Notes: a model not told the origin generated them from the letters alone. Positions 21,735 to 34,528 are shown, counted from the stretch's first letter. The stretch: 64,000 nt of DNA from Aulostomus chinensis (GCA_037954235.1 JBBMOA010000012.1:12753144-12817143), one strand, 5' to 3'. Program-made: numbers and translations.

Positions 21735-22871
21735 ACATCAGATAGGCAGGGTCCTGGCTTGGTGCATCCCCCGCTGCCTCCCCCCACGGTGCCGACTAGT
21801 GAGTCACTGACATCACTTCCAGCCCAACAGCAACAAACGGCTGGGTTGTTGGGAGAGTCCATTGGATGGAGGTTGTGGGGGGGTTTAGGGGGGTTGAGTC
21901 AAGTCCATGGAATCCATGATATACTGTACCAGGCTTTGTGTTGGAGAGGGGAAATCCAGCTACATCATCCCGACTCGGCTTTAGTTTACTGCTGGCGGAA
22001 GAAAATATCTTTTGTTTTGTTTTTTTTGTTCTTCTATCTTCATCTGTTCTGTCTTTCATCACTATGCGCTAATAGGTGTGAGCAGTCAATGAGCCAAGTG
22101 TCTGAATCACGGAGGAGGGTCTTAGGTCACGTTGGATGACCCACTGTACTCTAACATGCAGAGTAATGAGGCAGTTTCTGACACAAACACTGAATCAGAC
22201 ATGAATGATCGTCTGGAAGTTGTGATCAATTGTTTTTAGGTGGTTCCCTCACGTTTATGCAAGAAGGGAACGCTCACGTCATTTTAAAAGCTCTCCCTGC
22301 CAAAACCTTCGTACTTTCAAATGTTTTATTATTATTTCATGACTTTGTTTACGTAAAACCATTCCAGGTTTTAATTCTTTCTCTACATATGTCACTATGT
22401 TATGTAGCTCACATTTCCTCCATTGACAGCATCTTACAAATTATATTCATTTCAGCTCATTTAAAACTTTATCTAAACTGAAGATATGAGCTATTTTTTT
22501 TTTGCCAAGTTTGCATGTGAACAATATGACTACTTTCAGGTTTGTGCTGTATTATATTTACCTATAAGGTCAGAAAACTGCTATCTATTCCTCCTGTTTT
22601 ATGCATCATTCCTTTGACATCAAATGTTTATCCATCAACTAGCAACTTGATCGACTTACCTTGTTAATTTACCTCAAGCACAGCAATTCCAGGCAATTAT
22701 TCATGCATTATGTGAAATCTTTTCTCATTTTATTATTTATTTCTCATCATTGCGAATTACGCAAGAAATGCATAACAAATACATTGTCTCTGCTGTCTGT
22801 TTTCCTCATCTAATTAATACTTTCAGCTATTTCTACAGTTAATCTGTTAATCTAGTATGATTAGTTCTATA

Positions 22872-23825
22872 TACAGATCAGCTGTAACGTTGTGACCACT
22901 GCAGTGTTGGATAACATTGATGATCTCATTACAGTGGAACCTGTCAGTGTTGGGGTTGGGTGGGTTGATGTGTTGGAAGAAGGAAAACTGGGCAAGTTTG
23001 AGTCTGAGCAACTTTGTCAAGGGCCAAATTGTGATAGCTGGACGATTGGGTCAGAGCATCTCCTTAACTGCTGGCTGATCTGCGGTCTGCAGTGGTCAGG
23101 GCCTACAAAAAGTGGTCCAAGCAAGGAACTGACGGATTCATAGGCAGCCAAGGCTCACTGATGCACATGGGGAGCGAGTGCAAACCCATGTTGTCTGATC
23201 CAATAGAAGAGCGCCAGTAGCTCAAATTGCTGAAAAGTTCAAGCTGGGTCTGATAGAAAGCTTTCGGAACACATAGTGCATCGCAGCTTGTTGAGTCTGA
23301 GACCACCAGACCAGTGCCTGTGCTGACCAATCCACCTCATAAAGGGTGTACAATGGGCATGTGAATATCAGAACTGGACTACAGGGCACTGGAAAAAGCC
23401 TGGTTTGATGAATCACATTTTTATTGACATCATGTGGATGGCTGGGTGTGTGGGGAAGAGATGGCACCAGCATATAGTATGGAGGCAGTGTGATGCCTTA
23501 GGCAATGTTCTACTGGGGAACCGAAGGTTCTGCCATTCTTGCGGATGCCACTTTGACAGAGACCACCTCTGCGAACATTTTTGCAACCCTTGATGGAAAT
23601 TTACAGTAGGATCATGTGCCCTGCCACCCAATCAAGTGCATGTGGAATGTGCTGGCCAAACTAGTCCTATCCATAGCGGACCCGCATTCCAACTTATAGG
23701 ACATAAAGGATCTTTTGCTAATCTCTTGGAGTATTTGTGGAGTCAGTGCCTCGAGGAGTCAAAGCTGTTTAAATAGCACAAAGGAAACCTACTAAATATC
23801 AGGCAGGAGGTCATAGAAGTTTGTG
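22872..23825 (+). mobile_element. decayed Tc1/mariner-family transposon with transposase pseudogene
   Basis: The left end 'cagatcagctgtaacgttgt' and the right end 'aggcaggaggtcatagaag' correspond to the inverted ends of a common fish Tc1-like element (GATCAGC.ATAACATTATGACC type). Inside, on the + strand, are transposase traces: a DDE-type AWFDESHF at 23398-23421, and Q-stop-DHVPCHPIK at 23604-23636, matching the QDNAPCH motif with an in-frame stop. The text then jumps directly to 'gtggaatgtgctggccaaac', so the stretch normally lying between QDNAPCH and the NPIEHLWD block is deleted and the third catalytic Glu is not preserved. The full-length form is about 1.2-1.6 kb. This copy is about 950 bp and surely inactive. 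Confidence 0.85.
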
Positions 23826-24663
23826 CCCACGTTTGTATGTCAAATCACCATCCATTTTCTACCGCTTAACTGTTTGCTATACTTATACTTGCTAGTATGA
23901 TGTACAGCAACAGTTGAGCACACCAACTGACCTGGGAAACTAGAGTGCCAAGAAAAACAATGTCATTACAGTTGAAAGAAATTACTCCAAACTTGCAAAC
24001 ATGCTGCTTACTGTCTACTAACATGCTATTAGTGTTAGCAAGTCAATTTTGTGTTTCAACAGTCAATGTATTGTCCATGTGGTGTGCCTGAACATTTTGC
24101 AGCAGTGACATCATGATCTCACACACATACTCTCTGTATTCTTTACTCTCTCATCCACATGTTCTCTCAAGGCAATGAAATTTAGCACCAGTGATTTAAC
24201 AAATAGTCAATATTCCCAATGTAATTCAGTCAGTAACCTTGAACATAGAAACTTTGGTACCCAACTCTACTATTCTTCCAAGGTAATTGTGATCAAACCA
24301 CTTGGGATTCTGGAAGATAATTTTCCTTTTGGTGGAACAATCTCTCCAGGAGGGAACTTTTAATTTTACTTTTACACAATCTTACCTTGGAAACCCCTGG
24401 CAACTACAAAAACTGCCCCAGATTTGGAAATCACTTCTGTAGAATATTAGATATCCTGTGATGTTTTTTTCTAGCTGATGTCATGGTAACAGGAGTTGTG
24501 GTTCCTTAATCCTGTTGACTTTATGAGTGAGGCCTCGCTACATGAAAAATCCCACGGAGTCACCGCCGGAGTTGGAAACATTCATCTTTCTAAACGTGAG
24601 GAGCTCTTCTATGTTCACATGGTCCTGCCTTTGTTTCCTAGAGTGACCACAGAATAAAGCTAT

Positions 24664-24743
<80 letters not shown>

Positions 24744-26610
24744 GTGAGAGGGAGAGAAAGCTGAGTGACGGGCAGTAACGCTGGCACAATGGGACCTATA
24801 GGCGTGGGAGCCAAGGGACGGAGACAGCGATGAAAGGTGGTAGCGAGAGATAAGAGTTTGTGTCAGAGGGAACGACTGAATCATAGTGAAATGAGTGTTT
24901 ATCTGAAAATGATAGGATGAGAGCAGAACAAGTGGAACTTGGGCGGAGGTGCGATATCCTCATCAAGATGGGATGCTCATGTTTCCTAAACCGTCAGCTC
25001 TGTTTTGACTCTAGTGATTGAAAACAGAGATGGAGCCTGACGTGGACCTGGTAACGTGGTAAATAATATTTGCTATTAGCTGTGAACATGAGTAGTGAGC
25101 CTGTCTGACTCACAAAACAACAAGTATCCCTCCACAGATGTATGCAGTGCACCGTTTGTTCCCACCCCGGAGGGAAAGAAAACAGAAGAGGAAGGCTTTC
25201 ACTGTTGAAGCTAACTGGTGTTGCCTCACCCTCTGTTGTGTCTCTGCTCATCTTCTTGTCTGTGTCCACCCACTGCTTTATTGACTCAGGTTTGTGCGTA
25301 AGTTTGGCTCTGACAGACAACTCTTGAATGAAGAAACATCTTGACAAATCATCTCTCTTAATGACCTCATCGCACTTCCTCCACACCCACACCCACCTTG
25401 ACGATGACTGTGGTCTGTGTCTTCAGGCAGCTTTGTTGTGACCACAGAGAGGAAGCGGAGGTCATGCCGGCGAGATCCTGACACCACCAACTAAAGCAGG
25501 GACCTATCCTGCTGATGTCATGATCAGACCTGCCCTGGTGTGATGGAAATGGATTTCCTCTTGCAGGACTGGAGGCTGTACATGAGAGACGTGGTTTGGA
25601 GATGAATAAAGTACAAGAGGTCATCCAAGATACTAAACCTGCAGTGTTGCACTGATTTACTCACATGCACCCTGCTAGCTTAAACCAAACCCTTCTTATT
25701 TAGCTTCCCATACTCAAACAGAGCTCTGGCAGCTTAAGCAAACTCACAATTCTTCAGGTTCATTTACCTGACATAAAAAAAGGCCCTGATGTGAACACAA
25801 TGTGTGGGATTCCTGCGTCACTGGAAAATCTTCTAATTCCCACAGTTAAAGCAAAATGGGAGCATGAATCTTGTTTTGTATGGACGGAGAACACTGTCGG
25901 TAATGTGATGTAAGACTGAGACATGAGAGGAGCGGAAGCAGGGGAGCAAAGAGGAAGGAGCTGAGGGTGAGAGGATGTGGGCGCAGGGGGAGTGCTGACA
26001 GACTCGCTGTTCAACTTTGGGCAAGTATGTTGAGTTCTAAGTGGGGGAGCGATGTGTGGAATAAACAGGGAACGCTCAACTCCCCCTGACAGAGCTTAAG
26101 TCCATCTTTTTGGCAGCTGTGTATGCCCACACAAGAGTGTACAGCACAAAGTCTGGCCTTATGTTCTGTGCAGGCGAGTATTTGTGGCTTGACATCAGAC
26201 AGAATTGTCAAATTGCTACATTTAGTTCCAATCCTCAATTGCTTACACTCTCGTTGATTTCCAATGGGGGATCCAACGTATCAGTCTGAGTTTTGTTTTA
26301 TGTTGACACTGACATGCAAACAAACTGATTTTGCATGGTTAAGAGCGAAGCCACCCAGCGTGACAACACTTTGCAGTGTTCTCTGTATTAGTGCTCTGGT
26401 ATTAGCCCAAAAATTTTTCCTGACTGAGTAAATGTTGCTTCATGTTAAAATAGCGCATGTATCCGTCAACTCAGAGAAATTGGCGGATTCAAAGGCCGGG
26501 CAATTGTCCTTTTTCAGTGTCCACAACGTCACACGACAGGCAATGTTTACTGTGTTAAGACATGCAAAAGTCTGCATCGGGGGCAGGTTGGGGTCGTGGT
26601 TAGCACCAAC
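23826..26610. other. intergenic; very long TG tract, no gene
   Basis: Besides the (TG)n at 24667-24746 I recognise no gene, RNA or repeat. The ORFs here are short, and several run through the TG tract. Confidence 0.6.
24667..24746. repeat. (TG)40 microsatellite
   Basis: About 80 nt of essentially perfect TG, with one CG interruption near the 3' end. It is among the longest simple repeats in the window. Confidence 0.97.
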
Positions 26611-26611
26611 A

Positions 26612-26790
26612 ACTTCCATCCATCTTTCGTTTATACCACTGCTTATCCTGTTTAGGCTCACGGGGGGCTGGAGCCTACCCAGCTGACATCATGTGAGAGG
26701 CAAGGATGCGCCCATCACTGGGCTCACATATCGAGACAGACAGCCGTTCACTCCTACAGACAATTTAGATTTTCCAGTTAACCTGCAGTC
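26612..26790 (-). mobile_element. SINE-like fish repeat, 3' part, reverse orientation
   Basis: On the + strand, 'ccatccatctttcgtttata' is followed by 'cactgcttatcctgtttagg', 'gggggctggagcctacccag' and 'acaatttagattttccagtt'. This is the reverse complement of the tail and body of the repeat at 19957. The body is diverged. Confidence 0.7.
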
Positions 26791-27179
26791 ACCTCTATGA
26801 ACACATCCTGCATAGAAATACAGAATCTGTAGGCCATGGAGAAAATGTTGGGACCAGGAAGTTTCTGTCTGGTTCCTGAGTAGTTTTGACCCCTTTGAAC
26901 AGGCCTCGGACCTGGAGCGCAAAAGAGGCGGAACGCATTGGCCGACAACATGAGAAAAATGACTGTAGTCGGAGGATTGAGCAAAATCACTGGAGTGACT
27001 TTGTAGTAGGTTTTAAACTGTTAACTAAGTTTAAACTGGCTACTTTTGAAACAACCTGTTTGTATTTGTTGTCTTCCAACTCTCTGCAAAAGTCTCAAGT
27101 TACTACATGGACAGTAAACAAAGAGCAACGGACGGAACAAGGAATTCTTGGACCGGATATCCACTGACTACCCTGGAAC

Positions 27180-27250
27180 CTTGAAGTACTGGCACTACAA
27201 CCTTTTTGGCTTGGAGGCAACAGTGCTAACCACTGGAACACCAAACCACA
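27180..27250 (-). mobile_element. SINE-like fish repeat, 5' head, reverse orientation
   Basis: The reverse complement reads 'ccagtggttagcactgttgc' then 'ctccaagccaaaaaggttg', the tRNA-like head of the same family. About 390 bp of unrelated sequence separates it from the 3' part at 26612-26790, so this is either one element split by an insertion or two fragments. Confidence 0.6.
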
Positions 27251-28925
27251 CACCAACAAGTTCTGTGCTGCAGTCCTGTTCAAGTCAACATGAACCTAAC
27301 TGACGATGTTTAACCGAGATATCCCTGTATTAGATATATCAGCTCTGTGTGCATGCTAGCTGTCAATCACAAACAGAACGTCCTCGTTGTGGTTATTGGT
27401 CTTTCATGTATTTCTATGAGATTGGATGCAATTTTTATGCTCAGAGCTTTATACTTGATGGAACATAGCGACAGGAGTTTCAAACATCTCATCTAACATC
27501 ATCTATTTAGGGAATACTCTTTCTCAGGAGGCTCTGTGTTTGCTACAGCTGCACTCCAAAATGTGCTGTTGCTCATAGGACATCCTCTTCCTCTCTTAGC
27601 CCCTCCCTAGGCTTGTTCCCATGTGCTGCTGCTCCCAGGGAAATCCGGGAAGCACCAGAAATACCATAAGTCAGATAATTACTGCAAAAATAAATAATTG
27701 ATGCCCTAGCATGTGGCTCTTCTGGAGTTAGTGGTAATGTCACCTGCGTTTCCCTCTACGCCATCCAGAAGAAGCTGCTTTGATAGTCTGCTCTGCGTTC
27801 ACCTCGACTCTCCCACACTCTCCCACCCACACACATCAACTGAAACAGGATCTGCCTAATGGTCTGGAATATCCCTGTTTTGGCTGATCATCACTCTAAT
27901 TTTCTTTTCAAACGTGAAGTTTTGATAAAACCGCAGGCTGGTGTGATGTGACAGGAGAAGTGGAGGAGGACGGAGGTGGGATGTAAACACCGGGGTTGCT
28001 ATGGTGGCGGCAGTCTAAGAAAATTTCTGAGGAAGAAGAAAGACCATCGGAAAAGGCAGAGTGTGTATGTGTGTGTTTTAAAGAAGACTTGGAGTGACCC
28101 TCTTACCGCAGGATGTGGGAGAATTTGTTGCTCTTCATGAGTCTTGAAAAGCAGCCTCTCAATCAGATAAAAGGCCAATAACAGTGGAAAATCTATGGTT
28201 ATTATACCTTTGGCGTATGATATTCGTTTCATGTGTGAGGAATCCTGAGAAGGCATGTTATCATTTCAAACTGTGCTGCTAATCAAGCACTAATACAACA
28301 GCTGTTTCCAGGATCTACGCCATTATATTTTTTTTACGCCAGAAGAAACACAACCATTTCCTCATATTTGGCTTCTATAATTTATGCATTTCTTCTCTTC
28401 TGGTTTCAAAAACAGGCTGAATCCAGTGGAATCATGCTGGTTGCTTTGAAGCTGAAATAGCCATGGGCGGAACCAGACTGACCAAGCCCTGCTCACAATG
28501 ACTCCACAGTCTGTCTCCGAACCCTGACCCTTCACTTTTGACCCTTATACCTCAGACTGGATAAACTGCAGACGTCAGAGTTCACGGACAAGTGTGAGGT
28601 TGTCGAGTTTAATGTCAGGGTGAGTGCAGGGGCATGGTTAACAAGGAATGCTCTTAAAAACCGGAGATAATCAGTTGCTCATAACAAAGCAAGAGTTGGC
28701 CAGTGGAAAAGGTAAACACCCTGTCTCAAGTTTTATCTTTGCATGCAGCTACAGTATATGGGCACTTTTGTATCCCTCCCCCCTCCTCCCCTCTGCACCC
28801 CTCTGCAGCTACAGGGCTTTTGGCCGTCTGTCATCATCTGAAAGAGCATCAGGTTCCACTCTCTGGCAGCCTGCACATAGCATAACACTGAGGCATGGAG
28901 ACCGTCCAAACACTCTTTTCCCTCT

Positions 28926-28928
<3 letters not shown>

Positions 28929-28960
<32 letters not shown>
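28929..28960. repeat. (CA)n microsatellite
   Basis: A perfect CA run of about 32 nt. Confidence 0.95.
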
Positions 28961-28961
<1 letters not shown>

Positions 28962-30363
28962 CACGCTCGAGGATCAACCCAACAAGTGTGATACAACCCA
29001 AACAAACACACGTTAACCTGAATACCACCCAAACCTTGCCTCTTCTGACACAGCAAAGAGCTCCTGAAGGAAATAGCTGAGGGTACAAGAAAGCCACAGC
29101 TAAACAGGTTCTCATGGCGTATCAACGACCCCTGACAGAGAAAAGAACTCTTCACGGTACTACATCCAATACCGAGAACAAGCCAAGGCCAGCCAAGTGC
29201 AGGAGGTCACTGGAGCTGTGACATGGGGTCAAAAACGATACTTCCTGGTAGGCGTGCTGAGACAGGAGGGTCAGGAGAACCGTCAAGCTGAAGAGACTCC
29301 AGTCCTTTCAGAAGCAAAACATCAATAGAAGTCGTTCTATACAAGCGTAGTGAAAATGAGAGTAATAGTAAGTGGGAGAATGTGGTCGTACTAAAACATA
29401 ACCAGACTCGTGTGTGGTTTTATGAAGTTAGAAAGCCCATAATGACGGAGTATTAAATGATTGTAGCGCCATGAGGTTTGATGGTTTGGGGCAGGGGGAG
29501 GGGGGTACATATAAAAAGCCAGCGTTCTCCCATGAACTGCTCTGGCACCCAGAAATTTGCTTGGATTTCGCAAATTCACCCAACCTAGTACAACCCCACC
29601 CCCCCACCCCCCTTTCCATTGTCACTGCTTCTGCCTAAAATAACTGCTGTTCCTGAACGAGGTTCATTTTCTGCTGGGTTTTCAAATACTACACGGTTGT
29701 TCTGCTGGCACTGGGAAAATAGGGGAGGTTAGGGAGGTCAATTTCTGGGCTAACAGGAGGCGCTGCCGTGTTTAGATGCTGCAACAGCGAAGGGATGTGG
29801 GACCGGTGGACTCTGTCGTAACAAGGTGATCCAGCAGTATCACAGGCTGATGTTCTTGGACAATGCATGTAACTGGATTGTAATGGAAACTAAGAGGGAA
29901 TTAACTGATGGCTTTTTAACTCTTTTTAGCACGAAGCTAATGCTAGCCTGAGTTCACTAGCAAAGATACACAAAGATACTGCAAAGGTGTGAAGTTGTCT
30001 TCATAGTACCCTTGATTAATCTGATGTGAAATCATGTCCAGTGATGAGCTAATGAACTTAATTTGCATTCATTTTTATTTGTATTATGAAGAGCAGCTAC
30101 AGGTTGAGCTAGCTAACTGGGCTGATCTTGGTGCCAAGCACGTCTGTAGCCACAAGGACTGCAGTGTGGTTCTACCGGGTTTGGCTGATGACAGGCCTAT
30201 TAAATGGTGGTTTGATATTGAAACTACCTAGAGGACTTTCAGGAGCAAGGCCACTCCTCAGCTTCTATAAATATACTCCTAGCCCTCTCTTTTTCTTTCA
30301 TCCAGCACTCCTTCCTCCAATCATGTCTTCCTGGTACCTCCTCCTCTCCTCAGGGACCTCGTG

Positions 30364-30405
30364 GTGGTGTGGTGTTGGTGGTGGTGGTGGTGGTGTGGTG
30401 GAGGC
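30364..30405. repeat. GTG-rich minisatellite
   Basis: Imperfect GGT/GTG units, G-rich on the + strand. Confidence 0.9.
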
Positions 30406-30974
30406 AGTCCTTAATTAATCATTGCATTTGGTCGATGAAGTGATCTTTGCTTGCAAATTCATCTATTTGGGGCTATGATGAACTTTCAGCGATTTTTTTT
30501 TTTTTTTTGGAATGGCGATTAACATATGAGTTACAGAGTATTAACAGCAGACGTCTTCCCATCTGTTCCTCTGCTTTCACTACTGGCTGACAGAGATGGA
30601 GGAGATGCAGAGAGACTGGCAGGAGGAATGTGCATAGTACTGTAAGTTGTAACAAGAAGAAAAAAATAGTCAAAACACTCTGGAAGACCCTGCACTGCAC
30701 TTTCCTGGGTCCCAGCATTTCCCCACTAGTTGTGAAGATAACTGCATGATTGTTTATTGCACAGCACGATCAGAGAGAAATAAAATTACTTAAATAAACA
30801 TTATGTGACTTCGCTTTCATTTTGTCTCTGGTAGTGAACATTAGCTAGCAGGCTAAATCGTGTGAGGATGGGGGCACGGTGGCCAAGATGGACCTAAAAA
30901 AATTGACATGCTAAAAAAATTAAAAATAAAAAAAATGTCAGAATGTGGTGGGTTCGGGGGTCCTGTTTCTTCAC

Positions 30975-31065
30975 CATCCAGCAGCATACTCAATGAGCTG
31001 CAACAGAGGTTTCCAAAGTGGGAGGTGGGACTCACTGGGGGGCCCATCATAATTTCAAAAGAATG
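30975..31065. mobile_element. possible hAT-derived repeat fragment
   Basis: 'acagaggtttccaaagtggg' with 'actcactggggggcccatca' resembles the 'gggttcccaaagtgtggggc' ends of fish hAT-type repeats. A similar piece lies at 60115. It is short and unbounded. Confidence 0.35.
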
Positions 31066-31489
31066 GTTATTAGACTAGCAATCAGAATGACATCATGCTT
31101 AAATGTTGCTCAAATGTGCTTTTTTAGAACGTTTTCGGGGGAATTTGACTAATTTCCTACTTTCCAAGAGGCAGAAACTAACGAATACCTGAGTGCCGTC
31201 CTTTTATGTATCTCTTGTCATCTTCAGTAATGTAAAACAGCAATATTAGTCAACCTTGGCTCGATTGTCAAGTGACTCTGGGATCAAATAATACAATCAA
31301 GATCATAGGCAACATGGACCTTGGCCAAACCAAGCAAATAAAATAAGGAGGGGTGAGGCGGTGCCTTCTAAACTCTGTCTGAGGGGAGGCCCACCATATC
31401 ACCCCTGAGCTGGACGACTGCCAGGGACTTTTAACCAATTTGATGACATTACAAAAGGATGTGATGAACACTCCAAGAGCATCAACTAT

Positions 31490-31865
31490 ATAAGAAGTGG
31501 ACGGTATAAATGTGATGTCCCACTGGCTTCCCTATTCCTGTTTTAAAGCCTCTAGTTCTGAATTTGAGCTGTTGCTGTTTTTGCGTTCATCTGCCAGCCG
31601 TGACCATGTGTGACAGTGGAACTGGAGAGGATCTGATTGAGATATTTCACTCTAAGTGGGGCCATGATTTCCAAAATGATGTGAGAAGAAGAACACTTAA
31701 AATTAGTGATTTAAACCACAACCATGTTAAGAAAATGTTTATTGATGTCATAAATCAAGTGAGAAGTGTTTTTTTTCTGTACAATTTTGCCTGCTTTTTG
31801 CAACCACACAAGTCACCCCCTGCTGGCGATTAGGAACAATACAAGTTTAAGGCAGTCAGGAACCT
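31490..31865 (+). repeat. unclassified interspersed fish repeat
   Basis: 'gtgatgtcccactggcttcc', 'ttttaaagcctctagttctg', 'gtgaccatgtgtgacagtgg' and, at the 3' side, 'caagtcaccccctgctggcg' with 'aatacaagtttaaggcagtc' are pieces I recognise from an abundant, non-coding fish repeat. The 89-codon open frame at 31564 lies inside it and is therefore not annotated as a gene. Confidence 0.55.
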
Positions 31866-34000
31866 CTGTACAACCTATGCTTCAGAACAGTCTCCATTTA
31901 TTTAACAGTGTGTGTTGAAAGAAGCTAGCTCAGACATGTTATTACTTTTTTTTTTTAAATTTATCGACAGGAACACTAAACACATTCAAGGAAAATGAAT
32001 TTGAATCACCCTCAGGTTTGATTTTTTTCAACACGTACTGCTCAATGAGACTTTTTTTTAAAAGAATGTCATAATTATGTTACAAGTTGCTCAGGATAGT
32101 CAAATACCAAATGACTAAAGTCTCCTTCCTCTCCAAAATGCGTTTTGTATATTGTCACTTGCTATTGAGCTTATCAGTGCGAGATTAGCCTGTGCATATA
32201 GGCTCCTGTAACGCTATATCCACATTTATCTTCACTGCTTTTGCATACTTGTGAATTCCCAGATACTTTAAACACAATCAGAAGCTAATCAATATCAGTA
32301 TGTTACAAGATGTGAATAATGTTATCCAAAGATATTCAGCACTTGTGATTGGAGTACATATAAAGTCAACGCAAAGACATTAATTAACCCATTTTCATGC
32401 CAGCTTTTGTGTGGTGGCAGGAAGGTCATCTCCTCTGCGTGTTCACGAAAATATTGAACTTTGACTGAGATGTTCGCATGAACCTGTGTCACGACTTCCA
32501 ATCAGTTTGAAGCGGCATCCTGCCTGGGGCTGTATGCAATGGGGATTGTGAGTCCTGCCCACCCGGGTCATCAAGAGCTGGGAGGGGCTATAGCATGCTA
32601 ACAATCTCGGCTAGTCAGGAGAGTTAACTTGGTTGCACACATCTGGACTGACTGCTACTGTTGCACTTTGAGAAATAGTCTCATCTCAGTCATTACATGT
32701 GTGAATCATGTTGAGGTTTGGCTTCAGTGTCTTTGTAAAATTACACACTGTATGTGACATCTAGTGGTGAGGCTAGAAATTCCAGCCTCTCACAGCCCCC
32801 TCCCCCTCACTCAGGATGACCTACGGTAGCCTGCAGGGTCATGAACGTACCATCAAAAATTCTCTACATTTGGCTTCTCAGATATCTCACTAGCCAGCAC
32901 CATCACCCACTTATTCACAACCAAACTTAACAATAAAATTAGAACAAGGAAGCTTAGTTTAACCTTGCATGGAAATGACTTTGTTAGCGTAGAATTGCTC
33001 AAAAATTAGTAAGCAGGAAATAATTGTCCAGTCATGGAAGAAAGTGCAGGGTTGGTATCAGACTGGATCTCATGAAATACTAGTCCAATGAAGAGAGACA
33101 TAAACAAAAACAACTCTGTGGCATTGGTGGAAGGAAGTATGGTTAGCCCCACGGCTAACGGTTCACTGTCTTGGCTGCAGAATTACTGAAATATTGTTCA
33201 TCTATTGTTCGTAACTGCTGAAAGCCTGTCTTTTCTTCCCACCCTCAAATGTATTCATGTCTTACCGGACCATCACGTGACACTGGACTCCCTGGAATTC
33301 CTCAGGTCGTCCACTTATCGTTCATCACTTATCGCACTGGTTTACCTGTTAAATCCACTTACTTCTCAGCCTCAGCTTCTTTTCCTCATCCCTGTTCGTC
33401 CTCTGTATGTCCTCATAATGGCAGCAGGAATGTCCGTTGTTAAGGTTGCAATTGGCTGCACAGATGCAACTGGTTCCTGAATGGTCCAAGAGCAAAGAGA
33501 GTTGTACTACTAACGATTGCATTAAAGCTTAAAAAAATAAATAAATAAATAAAAGAAGAAAACTGTTAATATGTGAACATTTTAGTGTAAAAAAAATCCT
33601 TTGTTTGCCACTTTTTGGCAATAATCCAAAATCCCATTGGCTTCTGATCAAGAGAACCCATCCCTTCCGGTTATGCCTATAAAAATAGGTCATCACTTTT
33701 AACATGCAACTCTAAACTCATGAAAACACAATGTTTTGTTTTGTTTTGTTTTTTTTAGTTTGATAGTCTGATTATTAATGATATATTCCATTGTGACCAA
33801 TAATGGATCCTACCGGTACATTTGAGGGCCAAACTTAAATTGACCAATAATCTGATTTTAAGTTCTAAAATCAAAATGTATTTTCTTTCATGACTTAGTA
33901 ACTGAGTAATGCGTGTACTTCCTTCCCCCTTTCCATCTCTGTTGTCAGCCTCTGTGACACAGAGACGGACGTTAGGAGGGGGTGGATCACGTGGTCGTAC
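31866..34000. other. upstream flank of tnfsf11; one possible repeat fragment, no gene
   Basis: Mostly A/T-rich sequence. 32750-32870 is a possible repeat fragment. Distal regulatory elements of tnfsf11 could lie here but none can be recognised by sequence alone. Confidence 0.5.
32750..32870. repeat. possible interspersed fish repeat fragment
   Basis: 'tgacatctagtggtgaggct', then 'cagccccctccccctcactc' and 'acctacggtagcctgcaggg', resembles an abundant fish repeat ('gacatctagtggtgaagttg ... cctacggtggcct'). It is unbounded. Confidence 0.45.
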
Positions 34001-34024
34001 GTGTCTGTTAAGGTCCTCTGGAGC

Positions 34025-34033
34025 CATAAAAAG
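34025..34033 (+). promoter_or_regulatory. tnfsf11: TATA-like box of tnfsf11
   Basis: ATAAAAAG-like sequence (CATAAAAAG) about 230 nt upstream of the start codon, followed by a GC-rich stretch (GCGGCCGCCGCGG at about 34066) and a CT-rich region (34122-34162) suited to a 5' UTR. An inverted CCAAT box (ATTGGC) lies at 34098-34103, which would be inside the transcript if this TATA is used. Mammalian RANKL promoters are also described with TATA and CAAT elements. The transcription start is not demonstrated. Confidence 0.45.
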
Positions 34034-34255
34034 CTCACTTTACCTGTCGGGCGCTCTGGTCTGTGCGGCCGCCGCGGTTGGGTTAGAACACACTGTGATT
34101 GGCTCCGGAGAAGCGCTCTCTCTCTCCCACTGGCGCGCTCTCTCTCTCTCGCTCTCTCTCAGCCCTCCCACCGCCGACCACTGCTGCACTCTCTCCGCTT
34201 CCTTCCTCGCAGTGAGTCTGGGACCTGGCCCCGCGGCACACACACGGCGCGCATC

Positions 34256-34459
34256 ATGGCAGCTACCCACCACAGCGAATACCGAGGCTACCTGCGGAGC
34301 ACCGTCGACATGGAGGCAGGGCAGCACCGCTTCCACCCGGTGCAGAGCTCGGAGCCAACTTACCGGCCGCTCCTATTCGGGACCCTCGCTGTTATGGGAT
34401 TGCTTCAGGTGGCTTCTAGCGTGGCGATCTTATTACATCTGACAGGTTACCTGCAAGAG
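34256..34459 (+). CDS. tnfsf11: tnfsf11 exon 1: cytoplasmic tail and membrane anchor
   Basis: ATG at 34256 sits in a strong context (A at -3, G at +4), with no other ATG between the TATA-like box and it. It encodes 68 residues. A short cytoplasmic tail is followed by a hydrophobic stretch from P38 to about L62 with no signal cleavage site, as expected for a signal-anchor. The donor is CAAGAG|GTAGGC, leaving phase 0. A (GT)28 tract begins 12 nt into the intron. Confidence 0.92.
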
Positions 34460-34470
34460 GTAGGCTCCAC

Positions 34471-34528
<58 letters not shown>

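Larger units (their letters stand above)
20521..22870. other. intergenic; CA microsatellites, no gene
   Basis: Contains two CA tracts (21532-21565 and 21700-21732) and A/T-rich sequence. The 182-codon frame at 21591-22139 runs through the CA tract as a Thr-His run and has no domain. Confidence 0.6.
27251..31489. other. intergenic; simple repeats, no gene
   Basis: Contains a (CA)n tract at 28929-28960, a GTG-rich tract at 30364-30405 and a possible hAT-derived fragment at 30975-31065. No coding region is supported. Confidence 0.6.

Noticed and set aside
31564..31833. 89-codon open frame (MCDSGTGEDLIEIFHSKWG...)
   Set aside because: It falls inside an abundant non-coding fish repeat.
34001..34255. 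In-frame upstream ATG at 34001 that would extend RANKL by 85 residues
   Set aside because: It lies upstream of the TATA-like box and of the GC- and CT-rich 5' UTR. The extension (Leu/Ser repeats) resembles no RANKL, and the ATG at 34256 has a strong context and the expected cytoplasmic tail.
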